A stretch of DNA of 54,417 nt from Thermoanaerobaculia bacterium. GTDB lineage: Bacteria; Acidobacteriota; Thermoanaerobaculia; Multivoradales; JAHEKO01. Where the stretch lies: positions 1-54,417 of the forward strand of contig CAMYOG010000029.1 of assembly GCA_947259925.1 (NCBI GenBank), given 5' to 3'. Under the pieces are notes generated by a model. It made no database searches and had not been told where the DNA came from. It was given only the letters and a program-made list of their open reading frames with translations. Below, one piece after another: positions 40,875 through 50,623 of the stretch. A program made the translations under genes and the position numbers. Position 1 is the stretch's first letter. Each line of letters opens with the position of its first letter.

Positions 40875-40926
40875 CGGACGGCCAATACTACCTGGCGTTG
40901 CGGCGTCTGCCTAACGCCGCGCCTGG

Positions 40927-40934
40927 GCTACAAT
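40927..40934 (+). promoter_or_regulatory. Candidate -10 box GCTACAAT before the dehydrogenase gene
   Basis: GCTACAAT ends six bases before the ATG at 40941. Used as a -10 element it would place the transcription start at the start codon, i.e. a leaderless message. No ribosome binding site is visible, which fits this reading. No good -35 hexamer is seen 17 bases upstream. Confidence 0.45.
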
Positions 40935-40940
40935 CCGAGC

Positions 40941-41987
40941 ATGGGAAGAGGCATCTCCGGACTGACGGCCGCATGGGACGGCCTGGGAGTGGTCTGCCGC
41001 TACGACAAGCCGACCGGTACGTGGATCTTCATCTGTCTCCACAACGACAAGCTCGGCCCACCCACCGGTGGTACCCGGATGAAGGTATACCCCGATCTGG
41101 ACGAAGCGCTCCTGGACGGGATGCGCCTCGCCGAGGGGATGACCTACAAGTGGGCCGGCATCGGCATTCCGGGTGGCGGCGGCAAGGCGGTTCTGGCGCT
41201 CGAGAAGCCGCTCGAGGGCGAGGTGCGAACCGGTCTGCTGCACCGCTACGGCGAGCTGGTCGAGTCGCTCAAGGGCTCGTTTCGCACGGGTGAGGACCTC
41301 GGGATCACCACCGACGACATGAAGACCGTCGCCGAGCGGACCCGACACGTCCAGGGCTTCCGGGACGGCGAGAAGGTCAATCCGAGCCCGTTCACCGCCC
41401 AGGGCGTCTACAGCGGCATTCGGGCCGCGATGGGCGTGGTCCTCGGTGACGACTCGCCGGCGGGCAGATCGGTCCTGGTCCAGGGCGTCGGCAACGTCGG
41501 CGCCGGCCTGGCGAAGCTCCTGGCGGACGCCGGTGCCCGGGTCCTGATCAACGACCTCGACGAACAGCGCGCCGCGGCGCTGGCCTCGGAGCTGGGCGGC
41601 GAGGCGGTCGCCAATGGGGACCTCTACGGCACCGAGTGCGACGTCTACGCGCCGTGCGCGGTCGGCGCGACTCTCAATCGCGACACCATTCCGCGGCTCA
41701 AGTGCAAGATCGTCGGCGGCTCGGCCAACAACCAGCTCGCCGAAGAGACCGACAGCGCGCGGCTCCGGGAGCGCGGCATCGTCTACGCGCCCGACTACAT
41801 CATCAACGCCGGTGGCGCACTCTCGTTCGCCCTGCTCGAGCAGGGCGTGACCGATGGCGACGAGATCCTGCGCAGGATGGAGACCGTCGGTCAGACCGTC
41901 GGCGAGATCCTGACCGAGGCCGAGCGCGAGAACGAGACGCCGGTCGCCGCGGCGCGACGGCGGGTAGAGCGCATCCTGAGAGGCTAG
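40941..41987 (+). CDS. Leucine/valine/phenylalanine dehydrogenase family protein
   Basis: A 348-aa NAD-dependent amino-acid dehydrogenase of the Glu/Leu/Phe/Val family. The N-terminal catalytic part has LGPPTGGTRMKVYPDLDEAL and the lysine region GMTYKWAGIGIPGGGGKAVL. The Rossmann part has SVLVQGVGNVGAGLAKLLAD and INDLDEQRAAAL, and the end retains ADYIINAGGALS-type residues (PDYIINAGGALSFALLEQG). The substrate among Leu, Val and Phe cannot be assigned. Length matches Leu/Phe dehydrogenases (about 350 aa). The longer frame from 40800 is antisense to the nucleoside transporter and is not used. The stop TAG overlaps the peroxiredoxin stop as CTAG. Confidence 0.88.
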   Translation: MGRGISGLTAAWDGLGVVCRYDKPTGTWIFICLHNDKLGPPTGGTRMKVYPDLDEALLDGMRLAEGMTYKWAGIGIPGGGGKAVLALEKPLEGEVRTGLLHRYGELVESLKGSFRTGEDLGITTDDMKTVAERTRHVQGFRDGEKVNPSPFTAQGVYSGIRAAMGVVLGDDSPAGRSVLVQGVGNVGAGLAKLLADAGARVLINDLDEQRAAALASELGGEAVANGDLYGTECDVYAPCAVGATLNRDTIPRLKCKIVGGSANNQLAEETDSARLRERGIVYAPDYIINAGGALSFALLEQGVTDGDEILRRMETVGQTVGEILTEAERENETPVAAARRRVERILRG

Positions 41988-42490
41988 GTAGCTTCGGTTC
42001 GTGACTCGCGCAGTGCCGTCAGCATCGCCTCGGCGGAGCTGACCGTCACCCCGGGGCCGGGCTCGACTTCCAGCGCCTCGACCACGCCGTCGTCGAGCAG
42101 CGCCGCGTAGCGCTGCGAGCGGATCCCGAGGCCGAACCCGCGGCCGTCGAGCTCGAGGCCGACCGCGCGGGCGAACTCGCCGTTGGCGTCGGCCAGCATG
42201 AGGATGTCGTCGCCGACTTCCCGGGCCCGCGCCCAGGCGTCCATGACGAAGGCGTCGTTCACGGCGATGCAGACGATGGCGTCGATTCCGGTCGCCTTGA
42301 TGTCCGCCGAGCGGAGCTGGTAGCCGGGGAGATGGGTATCGGAGCAGTCCGGTGAGAACGCCGCGGGCACCGCGAACAGGACCACCCGCTTGCCGTCGAA
42401 GAGCTCCTCCGTGGTCACCGAGCGAACGCCTTCGGCGGTCATCGTTCGCAGGCTGAGCGACGGAATCCGCTCTCCGACCTGGATCGTCAT
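41984..42490 (-). CDS. Peroxiredoxin, Prx5/redoxin family
   Basis: A 168-aa peroxiredoxin reducing H2O2 and organic hydroperoxides. The peroxidatic cysteine is Cys49 in VPAAFSPDCSDTHLPGY, the Prx5 version of the PxxxT/SxxC site. The only other cysteine is Cys74 (DAIVCIAVND). N-terminal IQVGERIPSLSLRTMTAEG and the later LADANGEFARAVGLELDGRG match Prx5 proteins; the family is usually 155-170 aa. TAATCT at 42498-42503 lies seven bases before the ATG, a candidate -10 box of a leaderless message. Shares CTAG with the convergent dehydrogenase stop. Confidence 0.88.
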   Translation of the reverse strand: MTIQVGERIPSLSLRTMTAEGVRSVTTEELFDGKRVVLFAVPAAFSPDCSDTHLPGYQLRSADIKATGIDAIVCIAVNDAFVMDAWARAREVGDDILMLADANGEFARAVGLELDGRGFGLGIRSQRYAALLDDGVVEALEVEPGPGVTVSSAEAMLTALRESRTEAT

Positions 42491-42527
42491 CGGCGACAGA
42501 TTACCCGATCACGACCGGCCGGAGCGT

Positions 42528-42535
42528 GCTAGTCT
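42528..42535 (+). promoter_or_regulatory. Candidate -10 box GCTAGTCT of the GNAT gene
   Basis: GCTAGTCT lies 49 bases before the GNAT start at 42585, reading toward it. It belongs to the GCTAnnnT set. No good -35 is seen. Confidence 0.33.
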
Positions 42536-42584
42536 CACCGGGCCGCGCGCCGGCCCGGCCCGCGCGCCAGCGAAGACCCACAGA

Positions 42585-43121
42585 ATGCCCAAGAGATTCC
42601 CCCAGGAAGCCGTCTTGCGAGACGGGCGGCGCGCACTCCTTCGCCCGTTCACCGAGCTGGACACCGACGCCCTGTTCGAGTTCTTTCAGAGCCTGCCGGC
42701 CGACGTGCGCCGGTTCGCCTGGCACCACGTCGAGGACCGATCGCTGATCGAGTCGTGGGGCCGCAACATCGACTATTCGACCGTCCTGCCGCTGCTCGCG
42801 TTCGACGACCAGCGGGTGGTCGCCGACGCCACCCTCAAGCGCCGCGAAGGCGGGCCACTGCGGATGGTCGGACGGCTGTCGTGGCTGCTCCACCCGGCCT
42901 ACCGGGGACAGGGACTCGGCACCCTGCTGATCAACAACTTCATCAGCATCGGGCGCGCCTACGGCCTCCGCCACCTGACCTGCATGCTGATCTCCGATCT
43001 GGAGGCCGACGCGGTCGCAACCCTGCGTGGTCTCGGCTTCCAGGAGATCCCGATCCCCGACTACGGCAGCGACCCGGACGGCAATCCGCACGACATGGTC
43101 AAGCTCGTCCTCCGGCTGTAG
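42585..43121 (+). CDS. GNAT-family N-acetyltransferase
   Basis: A 178-aa GNAT acyltransferase. The start at 42585 gives MPKRFPQEAVLRDGRRALLR, a common opening of this subgroup (RDGRRALLRPFTELDTDAL). The acetyl-CoA loop is HPAYRGQGLGTLLINNFISI, followed by YGLRHLTCMLISDLEADAVA and LRGLGFQEIP. It is close to the protein-acetyltransferase-like (Pat-type) small GNATs; the substrate cannot be told. The stop TAG lies inside a 26-bp inverted repeat arm (43119-43144). Convergent with the metallopeptidase gene. Confidence 0.82.
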   Translation: MPKRFPQEAVLRDGRRALLRPFTELDTDALFEFFQSLPADVRRFAWHHVEDRSLIESWGRNIDYSTVLPLLAFDDQRVVADATLKRREGGPLRMVGRLSWLLHPAYRGQGLGTLLINNFISIGRAYGLRHLTCMLISDLEADAVATLRGLGFQEIPIPDYGSDPDGNPHDMVKLVLRL

Positions 43122-43205
43122 GTGCCAGGCCTGCAAGATGCAAGGTAGAGCCGGCTATGGTCGCCGCTCGGCCTACGAACTTGCATCTTGCAGGCCTGGC
43201 ACCTA
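43119..43205. repeat. Perfect 26-bp inverted repeat containing both stop codons
   Basis: The arm 43119-43144 (TAGGTGCCAGGCCTGCAAGA + TGCAAG) is repeated without mismatch in inverted orientation at 43180-43205, with a 35-base loop. The TAG stops of the convergent GNAT and metallopeptidase genes are the outermost bases of the two arms. The loop holds a further partial stem (GTAG...CTAC). There is no T-run, so an ordinary intrinsic terminator is unlikely; a REP-like or MITE-like element, or a bidirectional hairpin, is possible. Confidence 0.85.
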
Positions 43206-43571
43206 GTACGGCAGGTCTTCTTCCTCGAAGCCGAAGTGGTGCCCCAGCTCGTGCACCACGGTGTCCCGGATCTCCTGGATCGCCTCGGCGCGCGTCCGGC
43301 TGGCTCGGCAGATCGGCCCCCGGTAGATGACGATCCGATCGGGCAGCGCCGAATAAAACGTATCGCGGGCCGGCAACGGAACTCCCTGATAGAGGCCGAG
43401 CAGATCGTCGCGCTCGGGGTCCATCCCCATCTCGCGCAGGAGCTCGTCGTTCGGCTCGTCCTCTACCACCACCGCCACGTTCTCCATCAGCCGCGCGAAC
43501 TCGGCCGGCAGATCGTCCAGCGCCCGACCGACCAGCCGTTCGAAGTCGTCGCGCCGGATGCGCATCCGCAC
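43203..43571 (-). CDS. Small zinc metallopeptidase (zincin-1 family)
   Basis: A 122-aa protein with the zinc motif HELGH in VVHELGHHFGFEEEDLPY close to the C-terminus. The first half reads RRDDFERLVGRALDDLPAEF and MENVAVVVEDEPNDELLREM, typical of the short metallopeptidase family (PF06262-like, about 110-130 aa). The usual length and motif position match. A role as a peptidase is inferred from the motif. It follows the NSS transporter by 13 bases on the same strand, so it is probably co-transcribed with it. The stop is at the outer edge of the 26-bp inverted repeat. Confidence 0.85.
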   Translation of the reverse strand: MRMRIRRDDFERLVGRALDDLPAEFARLMENVAVVVEDEPNDELLREMGMDPERDDLLGLYQGVPLPARDTFYSALPDRIVIYRGPICRASRTRAEAIQEIRDTVVHELGHHFGFEEEDLPY

Positions 43572-43584
43572 CTCTCGAGCGAGC

Positions 43585-44946
43585 CTAGCCGAGGCCGATG
43601 GCCGCCAGCAGCCGGGACCCGAACGGGAAAAGGCTCAAGAGCACCAGGAAGATGAACAGCGGACAAATGAAGCGGATGAAGACGCCCCAGATCTTCACCG
43701 TCCCCTCGCTCATGCCCCCACCCTCCTGCAACTCGGCGCCGGCCTTGAGGTAACCCCAGACCCAGCCGGTGAAGATGCACAGCAGCATCGCCCCGACCGC
43801 CAGCGAGATATTGCCCCAGATCAGGTCCATCACGCTCAGATAGCCGGTCGCACCCATCAGGCTGATCGATCGCAGGCTCTCACTCGAAGGCTCGAGGGCT
43901 GCCGGAAGGCCGAGGGCGAAGGCCGCGGCACCGACCACCCAGACCGACTTCTTGCGCGACCACTTGCGGTCGTCGACGAAGTACGAGACCGGTACCTCGA
44001 GCAGCGACACCGTGGAGGTGAGGGCCGCGATCGAAAGCAGGACGAAGAAGACCGCGGCCACGACGCTACCGAGTGTCATCTGAGCGAAGACCGTCGGCAG
44101 GACCTCGAAGATCAGTGGCGGTCCCGACGACGGGTTGCCGCCGAGCGCGAACAGCGCCGGAAAGATCATGAACCCGGCGAGGAGCGCGATCCCGGTGTCG
44201 AAGAGCGCTACATAGGTTCCCGACGTCTGGAGGTTCGCCGACTTCGGCAGGTAGGAACCGTAGGTGATCATCGCTCCCATTCCGAGGCTGAGCGAGAAGA
44301 AGGCCTGACCGAGCGCGGCCAGCACCGTCGCCGTGGTGACCACCGAGAAGTCGGGTTTGATCAGGAACTCGACACCCTTCCACGCTCCCGGCAGGGTGAG
44401 GCCGCGGACGATCAAAAGCAGCATCAGGACCAGAAGCATCGGCATCAGCACCCGGGCCGCCTTTTCGATGCCCTTCTCGACTCCCCGCACTACCACGAGA
44501 ATGGTGAACAGGATGAAGAGCGCGAACAACGGCACGCTGACCATCGAGTTGGCGCTGAACTCGCCCAACGACAGGGCCGGTGCCAGGAAGCTCTTGAAGA
44601 TGTAGCCGAACGCCCAGCCGGCGATGACCCCGTAGTAGCTCAGGATGCAGACCCCGGTGAGGACGCCCAGGGCACCGACCAGGGTCCACGGGCTCTTCCC
44701 CCGGAGCGCCAGGACCGCTCCGACCGGGTTCTTCTTGGTGTGGCGTCCCATCGCCAGCTCGCAGAACAGATAGGGCAGACAGATCAGCAGTACGCAGACC
44801 AGGTAGAGGAAGACGAAGGCAGCGCCGCCGTTGGTGCCCGCCACGTACGGAAAGCGCCAGATGTTGCCCAACCCGATCGCCGAGCCCGCCGCCGCGAGAA
44901 TGAAGCCGGCGGTCGATTGCCACTGTCCGCGGTTGTGCTGCATCAA
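43585..44946 (-). CDS. Sodium:neurotransmitter symporter (NSS/SNF family)
   Basis: A 453-aa Na+-coupled transporter of the bacterial NSS family (LeuT-like), which takes up amino acids or related amines. The TM1 signature AAAGSAIGLGNIWRFPYVAG is intact, with the unwound segment NIWRFPY. TM3/TM6 regions read CVLLICLPYLFCELAMGRH and AALGQAFFSLSLGMGAMITY. AGGAG lies a few bases before the ATG at 44946. Long leader of about 140 bases if the promoter at 45087-45116 is right. The C-terminal part (about 390-453) is hydrophobic. Probably co-transcribed with the metallopeptidase 13 bases on. Confidence 0.9.
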   Translation of the reverse strand: MMQHNRGQWQSTAGFILAAAGSAIGLGNIWRFPYVAGTNGGAAFVFLYLVCVLLICLPYLFCELAMGRHTKKNPVGAVLALRGKSPWTLVGALGVLTGVCILSYYGVIAGWAFGYIFKSFLAPALSLGEFSANSMVSVPLFALFILFTILVVVRGVEKGIEKAARVLMPMLLVLMLLLIVRGLTLPGAWKGVEFLIKPDFSVVTTATVLAALGQAFFSLSLGMGAMITYGSYLPKSANLQTSGTYVALFDTGIALLAGFMIFPALFALGGNPSSGPPLIFEVLPTVFAQMTLGSVVAAVFFVLLSIAALTSTVSLLEVPVSYFVDDRKWSRKKSVWVVGAAAFALGLPAALEPSSESLRSISLMGATGYLSVMDLIWGNISLAVGAMLLCIFTGWVWGYLKAGAELQEGGGMSEGTVKIWGVFIRFICPLFIFLVLLSLFPFGSRLLAAIGLG

Positions 44947-45086
44947 GTTCTCCTATGCGCGGAGCTGGCTACCCGCCAGTTCCCTGGTTGCGCGCCGGTC
45001 CCCCCGATTCCTCGGTGCCCCCGGAGCCAGACACACGGATACTTCAGGACGCCCGATCCAAGCACGACTTGAAGTCTCGTTGCCGG

Positions 45087-45116
45087 ATTCTATGGCAAGC
45101 TCGCCGTGCCTGTCTT
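45087..45116 (-). promoter_or_regulatory. Candidate promoter of the NSS transporter
   Basis: On this strand AAGACA (complement 45111-45116) and TAGAAT (complement 45087-45092) are 18 bases apart. They lie about 140 bases before the NSS start. The leader contains a small hairpin (CTGGC/GCCAG) and an AGGAG ribosome site. The remainder of the 243-base gap between 44947 and 45189 shows nothing else. Confidence 0.35.
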
Positions 45117-45189
45117 GCCGCGGAGCCCGCCGGGTAGCGGCAGTCGCTGATCTCGAGTGCGTCTGCGCGGAGCCGCCCGGACCGGACGA

Positions 45190-46824
45190 CTAGTTCAGAT
45201 ACCCGAGCGCCTTCAGGCTCTCGACCGTCTCGTCCGAGAGCTGCTCCTGGGTGGGCGCCGCCCGGACCTGCCACCGGTAGCGTCGCAGATCCTCCGCCAG
45301 CTCCTCGAGCTGGGCCGCGCGCTCTCCCGAGATGTCGGCCGCCGCGTCGGGGTCCGCTGCCAGATCGTAGAGCTCACTCCGCCGGAGCTCGGCGCCCTTC
45401 AGCTTGAACGACAGGCAGCGGGTGTCGGCGCCCAGACCGAGCCACATCGGAACGCTACACCCGGCGGTCGTCAGGACGACCCGCCGGCGCCCCTCCCCCG
45501 CCGGCAGCTCGAGACTCACCGGCTGCCAGCCGGTGCCCACTGTCAGCGTCGTCAACGGCTCGCCGTCGACGTCGACCGACACTTCGCGCGGCTCGTGGAA
45601 GCTGACCAGCTCGAGCTCGAGGCGCGGCTCGTCGGTGTCGAACGCCGCGCGGCGGGTCACCCAGGTCCCGTCGGGCTCGCCGATCACGAGCGACGTCAGG
45701 TACTGCGTCAGCCCATCGTCGCTCGCCTCGATCAGGGTCTTCTGATTCTCCTGATCGAAAACCTCGGCGTAGGCGATGCGGCCGGCACGCGCCGGTGCCG
45801 GGCCGATCATCAACGGCACCAGGCTCTCGCCCGACATCGACGGCGACCCGGGGATGCCCGCAAGCTCCAGAAGGGTCGGCGCCAGGTCGATGCTCTGGAT
45901 CAGCTCGGGCACGCGTCCGCCCTGCTGCTGCTCGGGGTGGACGATCAGCAGGGGCACGTGCAGGGTCTCCGGATAGACCTGGTTGTGTGCCAGCTTGCCG
46001 TGCTGCTGAAACTCCTCGCCGTGGTCCGAGGTGATGACCAGGGTCGTCTCTTCCATCAGCCCGCTCGCACGGAGCTCGCCCACGAACGCCGCCAGCGCAT
46101 CGTCCAGCTGCCGGATCTCGGCGTCGTACTGCGCGCGGTAGTACGCCACCGTCTCGGGCGGCACCTGGTGACGACCCATGTTGACGTCCCTGAGGAACGG
46201 GCCGCTCGAGTTGGTCTCCTCGGGGAGATCGTCGGGCCAGTAGCGCCGATCGTACTCGCCGGTCGGCGAGTAGGGATCGTGCACCGCATAGGTGTGCAAG
46301 AAGAGGAAGAAGCGGTCGTCATCCCGCAGACCGCGCAGGAAGCTCAGCCCGCGCTTCAACGTCAGCGGCGCCTGACCGGAGCTCGCTCGCGCCTCGAACT
46401 CGTCGAAGCCTCGATGGAAGCCGAAGTCCTTACTCACATATCCCGCCTCGGTGTGACCGGCGGTACGGAAGTCGGCGCCCTGGAACAGCTCGGGCAGACT
46501 CGGAATCTGGGGCGAGAGCGAGCTCGACGGCGGATAGACGCCGTGCTCCTGCGGATAGAGGCCGGTGAACATCGAGACGTGCGAGACCAGCGTCGACGGG
46601 TACTGGACGAAGGCGCGCTCGAAGAGCGTCCCGGTGGCGGCGAGCGAATCGAAGAACGGACTGGTCTCACGCTCCGCGCCGTACGCCCCCAGGTGGCGCG
46701 CGCCCAGCGTGTCGAGGGAGATCAGGATGTAGCCGCGGGTCGGGCCGAGCGCCGGCCCGGGCGCCGAGCAGGCGCTCGCCAGGAGCACTGCCGCGAGCGG
46801 AAGCGTGATGATGAACCTCGCCAC
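45190..46824 (-). CDS. Sulfatase-fold hydrolase of the alkaline phosphatase superfamily, no formylglycine site
   Basis: A 544-aa exported hydrolase. It begins at GTG 46824. The N-terminus MARFIITLPLAAVLLASACS has a lipobox-like Cys19, so it may be a lipoprotein. The metal site is visible: ISLDTLGARHLGAYG (Asp38) and VITSDHGEEFQQHG. The sulfatase activation motif CxPSR is not there: the corresponding residues are Thr78-Leu-Val-Ser-His in YPSTLVSHVSMFTGLYP, so the nucleophile would be Thr rather than formylglycine. The protein ends in ETVESLKALGYLN, a tail seen in many sulfatase-like proteins. Substrate unknown: a phosphoester or sulfate ester of an extracellular polymer. GATAAT at 46833-46838 is a candidate -10 box. 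Confidence 0.83.
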   Translation of the reverse strand: MARFIITLPLAAVLLASACSAPGPALGPTRGYILISLDTLGARHLGAYGAERETSPFFDSLAATGTLFERAFVQYPSTLVSHVSMFTGLYPQEHGVYPPSSSLSPQIPSLPELFQGADFRTAGHTEAGYVSKDFGFHRGFDEFEARASSGQAPLTLKRGLSFLRGLRDDDRFFLFLHTYAVHDPYSPTGEYDRRYWPDDLPEETNSSGPFLRDVNMGRHQVPPETVAYYRAQYDAEIRQLDDALAAFVGELRASGLMEETTLVITSDHGEEFQQHGKLAHNQVYPETLHVPLLIVHPEQQQGGRVPELIQSIDLAPTLLELAGIPGSPSMSGESLVPLMIGPAPARAGRIAYAEVFDQENQKTLIEASDDGLTQYLTSLVIGEPDGTWVTRRAAFDTDEPRLELELVSFHEPREVSVDVDGEPLTTLTVGTGWQPVSLELPAGEGRRRVVLTTAGCSVPMWLGLGADTRCLSFKLKGAELRRSELYDLAADPDAAADISGERAAQLEELAEDLRRYRWQVRAAPTQEQLSDETVESLKALGYLN

Positions 46825-46855
46825 GGAGAGGCATTATCCCCTGGCAGCTCGGCAC

Positions 46856-46884
46856 TTGACAGGGGCAGCTCCATCTATTATCCT
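46856..46884 (+). promoter_or_regulatory. Promoter of the ArsR-methyltransferase gene, TTGACA-N17-TATCCT
   Basis: TTGACA (46856-46861), 17 bases, then TATCCT (46879-46884): a perfect -35 hexamer with optimal spacing and a fair -10. The predicted transcription start is about 46891, only a few bases before the ATG at 46894, so the message would be almost leaderless. Confidence 0.75.
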
Positions 46885-46900
46885 TCTATCCGGATGAAGG
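46882..46900. promoter_or_regulatory. Candidate operator overlapping the ArsR-methyltransferase start
   Basis: CCTTC-T-ATCCGGAT-GAAGG is an almost perfect palindrome (arms CCTTC/GAAGG, centre ATCCGGAT, one extra T). It covers the predicted -10 end, transcription start and ATG. A dimeric ArsR-type repressor could bind here to autoregulate; whether the protein encoded is the binder is inferred. Confidence 0.5.
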
Positions 46901-47883
46901 GATTGAACTCCGGCGACACCAGTGGATCCCCCGCGATCCTGGGCCGCCTCTCGGCGCTCTCCGACCCGATCCGATGCCGCGTTCTGCTGCTGCTCGATCG
47001 GCAGGAGCTGACCGTGACCGAGCTCTGCTCGGTGCTCCAGCTGCCCCAGTCGACCGTCAGCCGACACCTGAAGGTGCTCGCCGACGACGGTTGGATCGAG
47101 GTCCGACCCGAAGGGACGAGCCGCTTCTACTCGGCGGCGGTCGACGACGGCGATCCGAGCGCCAACCGCCTCTGGGAGCTGGTCTCGGCGGAGATGGCCG
47201 GCAGCTCCGCGGCGGAGCAGGATCTGACCCGGCTGCGCTCGGTGCTCAGTCGCCGGCGATCGCGCTCGCGCGAGTTCTTCTCGTCGGCGGCCGAGAAGTG
47301 GGCGGAGCTCCGGCGCGAGCTGTTCGGCACGAGCTTCGACCTGCGCGCGCTCCCCGCCCTTCTCGACGACGACTGGGTGATCGGCGACCTGGGATGCGGC
47401 ACCGGCGCGGTGACCGAGAGCCTGGCGCCGTTCGTCCGCCGGGTGGTCGCGGTCGACGCTTCCGAGGCGATGCTCGGGGCGGCGCGCGAGCGGCTCGGCG
47501 ATCACTCGAACGTGGAGCTGCGCGAGGGGCAGCTCGAGCAGCTACCGATCGCGGACGGTGAGCTGAACGCGGCGACCCTGATGCTGGTTCTGCACTACTC
47601 GCCGGAGCCACAGGCGGTGCTCGCCGAAGCCGCTCGGGCGCTCCGCCCCGGTGGCAGGCTCCTGCTGGTCGACATGCTCCCTCACGATCGCGACGAGTAC
47701 CGGAAGCAGATGGGCCACGTCTGGCTCGGCTTCACTCCCGAGCTGATCGAGGAGCTGCTAGCCGGAGCCGGCTTCGAGCGGATCGGCGTCCGGCCGCTGG
47801 CGGCCGACCCCGACGCCAAAGGACCGACGCTCTTCGTCGCCGGCGCGACCCGGAAGCCGAAGGACGAGGAACCAGGAAACTGA
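46894..47883 (+). CDS. ArsR-family regulator fused to a SAM-dependent methyltransferase
   Basis: A 329-aa fusion. Residues about 12-95 are an ArsR-type winged helix ([40 protein letters not shown]). Residues about 130-300 are a class I methyltransferase ([50 protein letters not shown]). The methyltransferase half is complete, including DxGxGxG. There are no metal-site cysteines, so a metal-sensing role is unlikely. The gene lies 55 bases upstream of ahcY on the same strand, and the ligand is therefore likely SAM or SAH; ArsR-family control of SAH metabolism is established (SahR in Proteobacteria). A near-palindrome at 46882-46900 would allow autoregulation. Confidence 0.88.
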   Translation: MKGLNSGDTSGSPAILGRLSALSDPIRCRVLLLLDRQELTVTELCSVLQLPQSTVSRHLKVLADDGWIEVRPEGTSRFYSAAVDDGDPSANRLWELVSAEMAGSSAAEQDLTRLRSVLSRRRSRSREFFSSAAEKWAELRRELFGTSFDLRALPALLDDDWVIGDLGCGTGAVTESLAPFVRRVVAVDASEAMLGAARERLGDHSNVELREGQLEQLPIADGELNAATLMLVLHYSPEPQAVLAEAARALRPGGRLLLVDMLPHDRDEYRKQMGHVWLGFTPELIEELLAGAGFERIGVRPLAADPDAKGPTLFVAGATRKPKDEEPGN

Positions 47884-47938
47884 TAGGACCGAACGGCCGC
47901 CGACGAGCAGTCCGGCCGCTACCCAAGGAGAAAGCAAG

Positions 47939-49417
<1,479 letters not shown>

Positions 49418-49437
49418 GATCTCGTCGCGGCGGATCG

Positions 49438-49470
49438 AGAGGGCAGGACCCGGTCCTGCCCTCTTCTTTT
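49438..49470 (+). terminator. Intrinsic terminator of the ArsR-ahcY operon
   Basis: GAGGGCAGGA/TCCTGCCCTC form a ten-pair stem (49439-49448 with 49454-49463, loop CCCGG), followed by TTCTTTTCTTTT. Strong, classic Rho-independent terminator 21 bases after the ahcY stop. Confidence 0.92.
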
Positions 49471-49482
49471 CTTTTCAGGCCC

Positions 49483-50598
49483 TTACTCGATCCGGGCCGC
49501 CAACACGGGCTCGAGCGCCTCGATCAGACGACCGGCCCCTTCGGCCAGGACGTCGACCGCCGGTAGACCGGTCTCGGCGGTGATCTCGGCGCAGATCGAC
49601 GGCAGCTCGGCCGCCGGCAACTCGTGCCGGCCGACCGCAATCCCGACCACCGGCGCCCGAGAGAGCGCCGTGAGCGTGGCCATCTGCCGCTCGAGCGGCT
49701 CGATCGGATAGCCCGGGCAGCCATCGTACTCGGCGCGGCCGGGAGCGTGCTGGAGAATCACCGCGTCCGGGTCGGCGGCCGCGAGCAGCTCCTGGCCGCC
49801 GAAGTAGCCGGGGCTCAGGAGCCCGCCCTGCCCTTCGAGCACCAACACGTCGGGGCGCCGCTCGTTCCAGGCGGTCCAGACGACGTGCTCGATCTCGCCG
49901 GGAACGAAATCGTAGACCAGGGTGTCGATCACGACCGCGTATTCGGCTCCCTGCAGCCAGGACGTCTGGCCGGTACCGATCAGCTCGACCGTCCTGCCCG
50001 ACCCACGGAGCGCATCCAGGAGTAGCCAGGCGGTCGTCCGCTTGCCGATCCCGGAGTCGGTGCCGAGCACCGCGACCTTGACCGAGTCGACCTCCGCGAT
50101 CTTGCCGGTGAACCGGTGGAGCGAGCCGCGCGCGGGTGGTCGACGCGCGTCGACCAGCTCTACCCCGTGCTCCGAGGCCAAGGCCGCGAGGCGGTGATCG
50201 TCGCCGAGGAAGTCGTGCAGGCCGGAGTGCACGTGCAGTCCGGCCCGGATCGCCGCCCCCACCGCCTGGCGGGTGCGCCGGTCGAGAGCTCCGCCCACCG
50301 GAGCGAGCCCGAGCACCAGGTGGGTGGCCGCGCGCTCGCCGTTGCCGTTGGCCAGCGCCGCCGCCAGATCAGCGACGATCGGAATATCGCGGCCGCGTCC
50401 GTCCAGCACCTCGCCGGCGTCGCGGCCGGCGCAGCTGGAGTCGATGACCGCCAGTACGTCGTAACGATGGCTGCGGCGCACCAGGCCGTGCGCGGTCTTG
50501 CCGTCCAGGCTCTGGAACGCCCGCTCGCAATAGACGATCGCGCCGGCTGGCGAGCCGCCCGACTTGCCCCGGCCGGCTGCGGAATCCTCTGCAGACAT
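49483..50598 (-). CDS. DUF1611 (DgcN-like) P-loop protein
   Basis: A 371-aa protein. The start at 50598 (MSAEDSAAGRGKSGG) was chosen since residues before it in the longer frame are not family-like. The C-terminal half is a P-loop domain with the Walker A-like GTDSGIGKRTTAWLLLDAL and the ribbon VLVLEGQGGLLSPGYFGGQE; the N-terminal half has a Rossmann-like domain (AGAIVYCERAF; GRDIPIVADLAAALA). This matches DUF1611, which includes DgcN, reported as D-glutamate N-acetyltransferase that acts with the epimerase DgcA. No dgcA neighbour is seen in the window. Convergent with the ahcY operon; divergent from the kinase with 86 bases between. Confidence 0.82.
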   Translation of the reverse strand: MSAEDSAAGRGKSGGSPAGAIVYCERAFQSLDGKTAHGLVRRSHRYDVLAVIDSSCAGRDAGEVLDGRGRDIPIVADLAAALANGNGERAATHLVLGLAPVGGALDRRTRQAVGAAIRAGLHVHSGLHDFLGDDHRLAALASEHGVELVDARRPPARGSLHRFTGKIAEVDSVKVAVLGTDSGIGKRTTAWLLLDALRGSGRTVELIGTGQTSWLQGAEYAVVIDTLVYDFVPGEIEHVVWTAWNERRPDVLVLEGQGGLLSPGYFGGQELLAAADPDAVILQHAPGRAEYDGCPGYPIEPLERQMATLTALSRAPVVGIAVGRHELPAAELPSICAEITAETGLPAVDVLAEGAGRLIEALEPVLAARIE

Positions 50599-50623
50599 GA
50601 GATCTCTGATCCTTAGGGCTCCA

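Noticed and set aside
44947..45189. Glycine or other riboswitch in the NSS leader
   Set aside because: Only a small hairpin and an AGGAG site are seen; no known aptamer core is recognised.
47884..47938. SAH riboswitch before ahcY
   Set aside because: The 55-base spacer is too short and lacks recognisable riboswitch motifs; regulation by the ArsR-methyltransferase protein is more likely.
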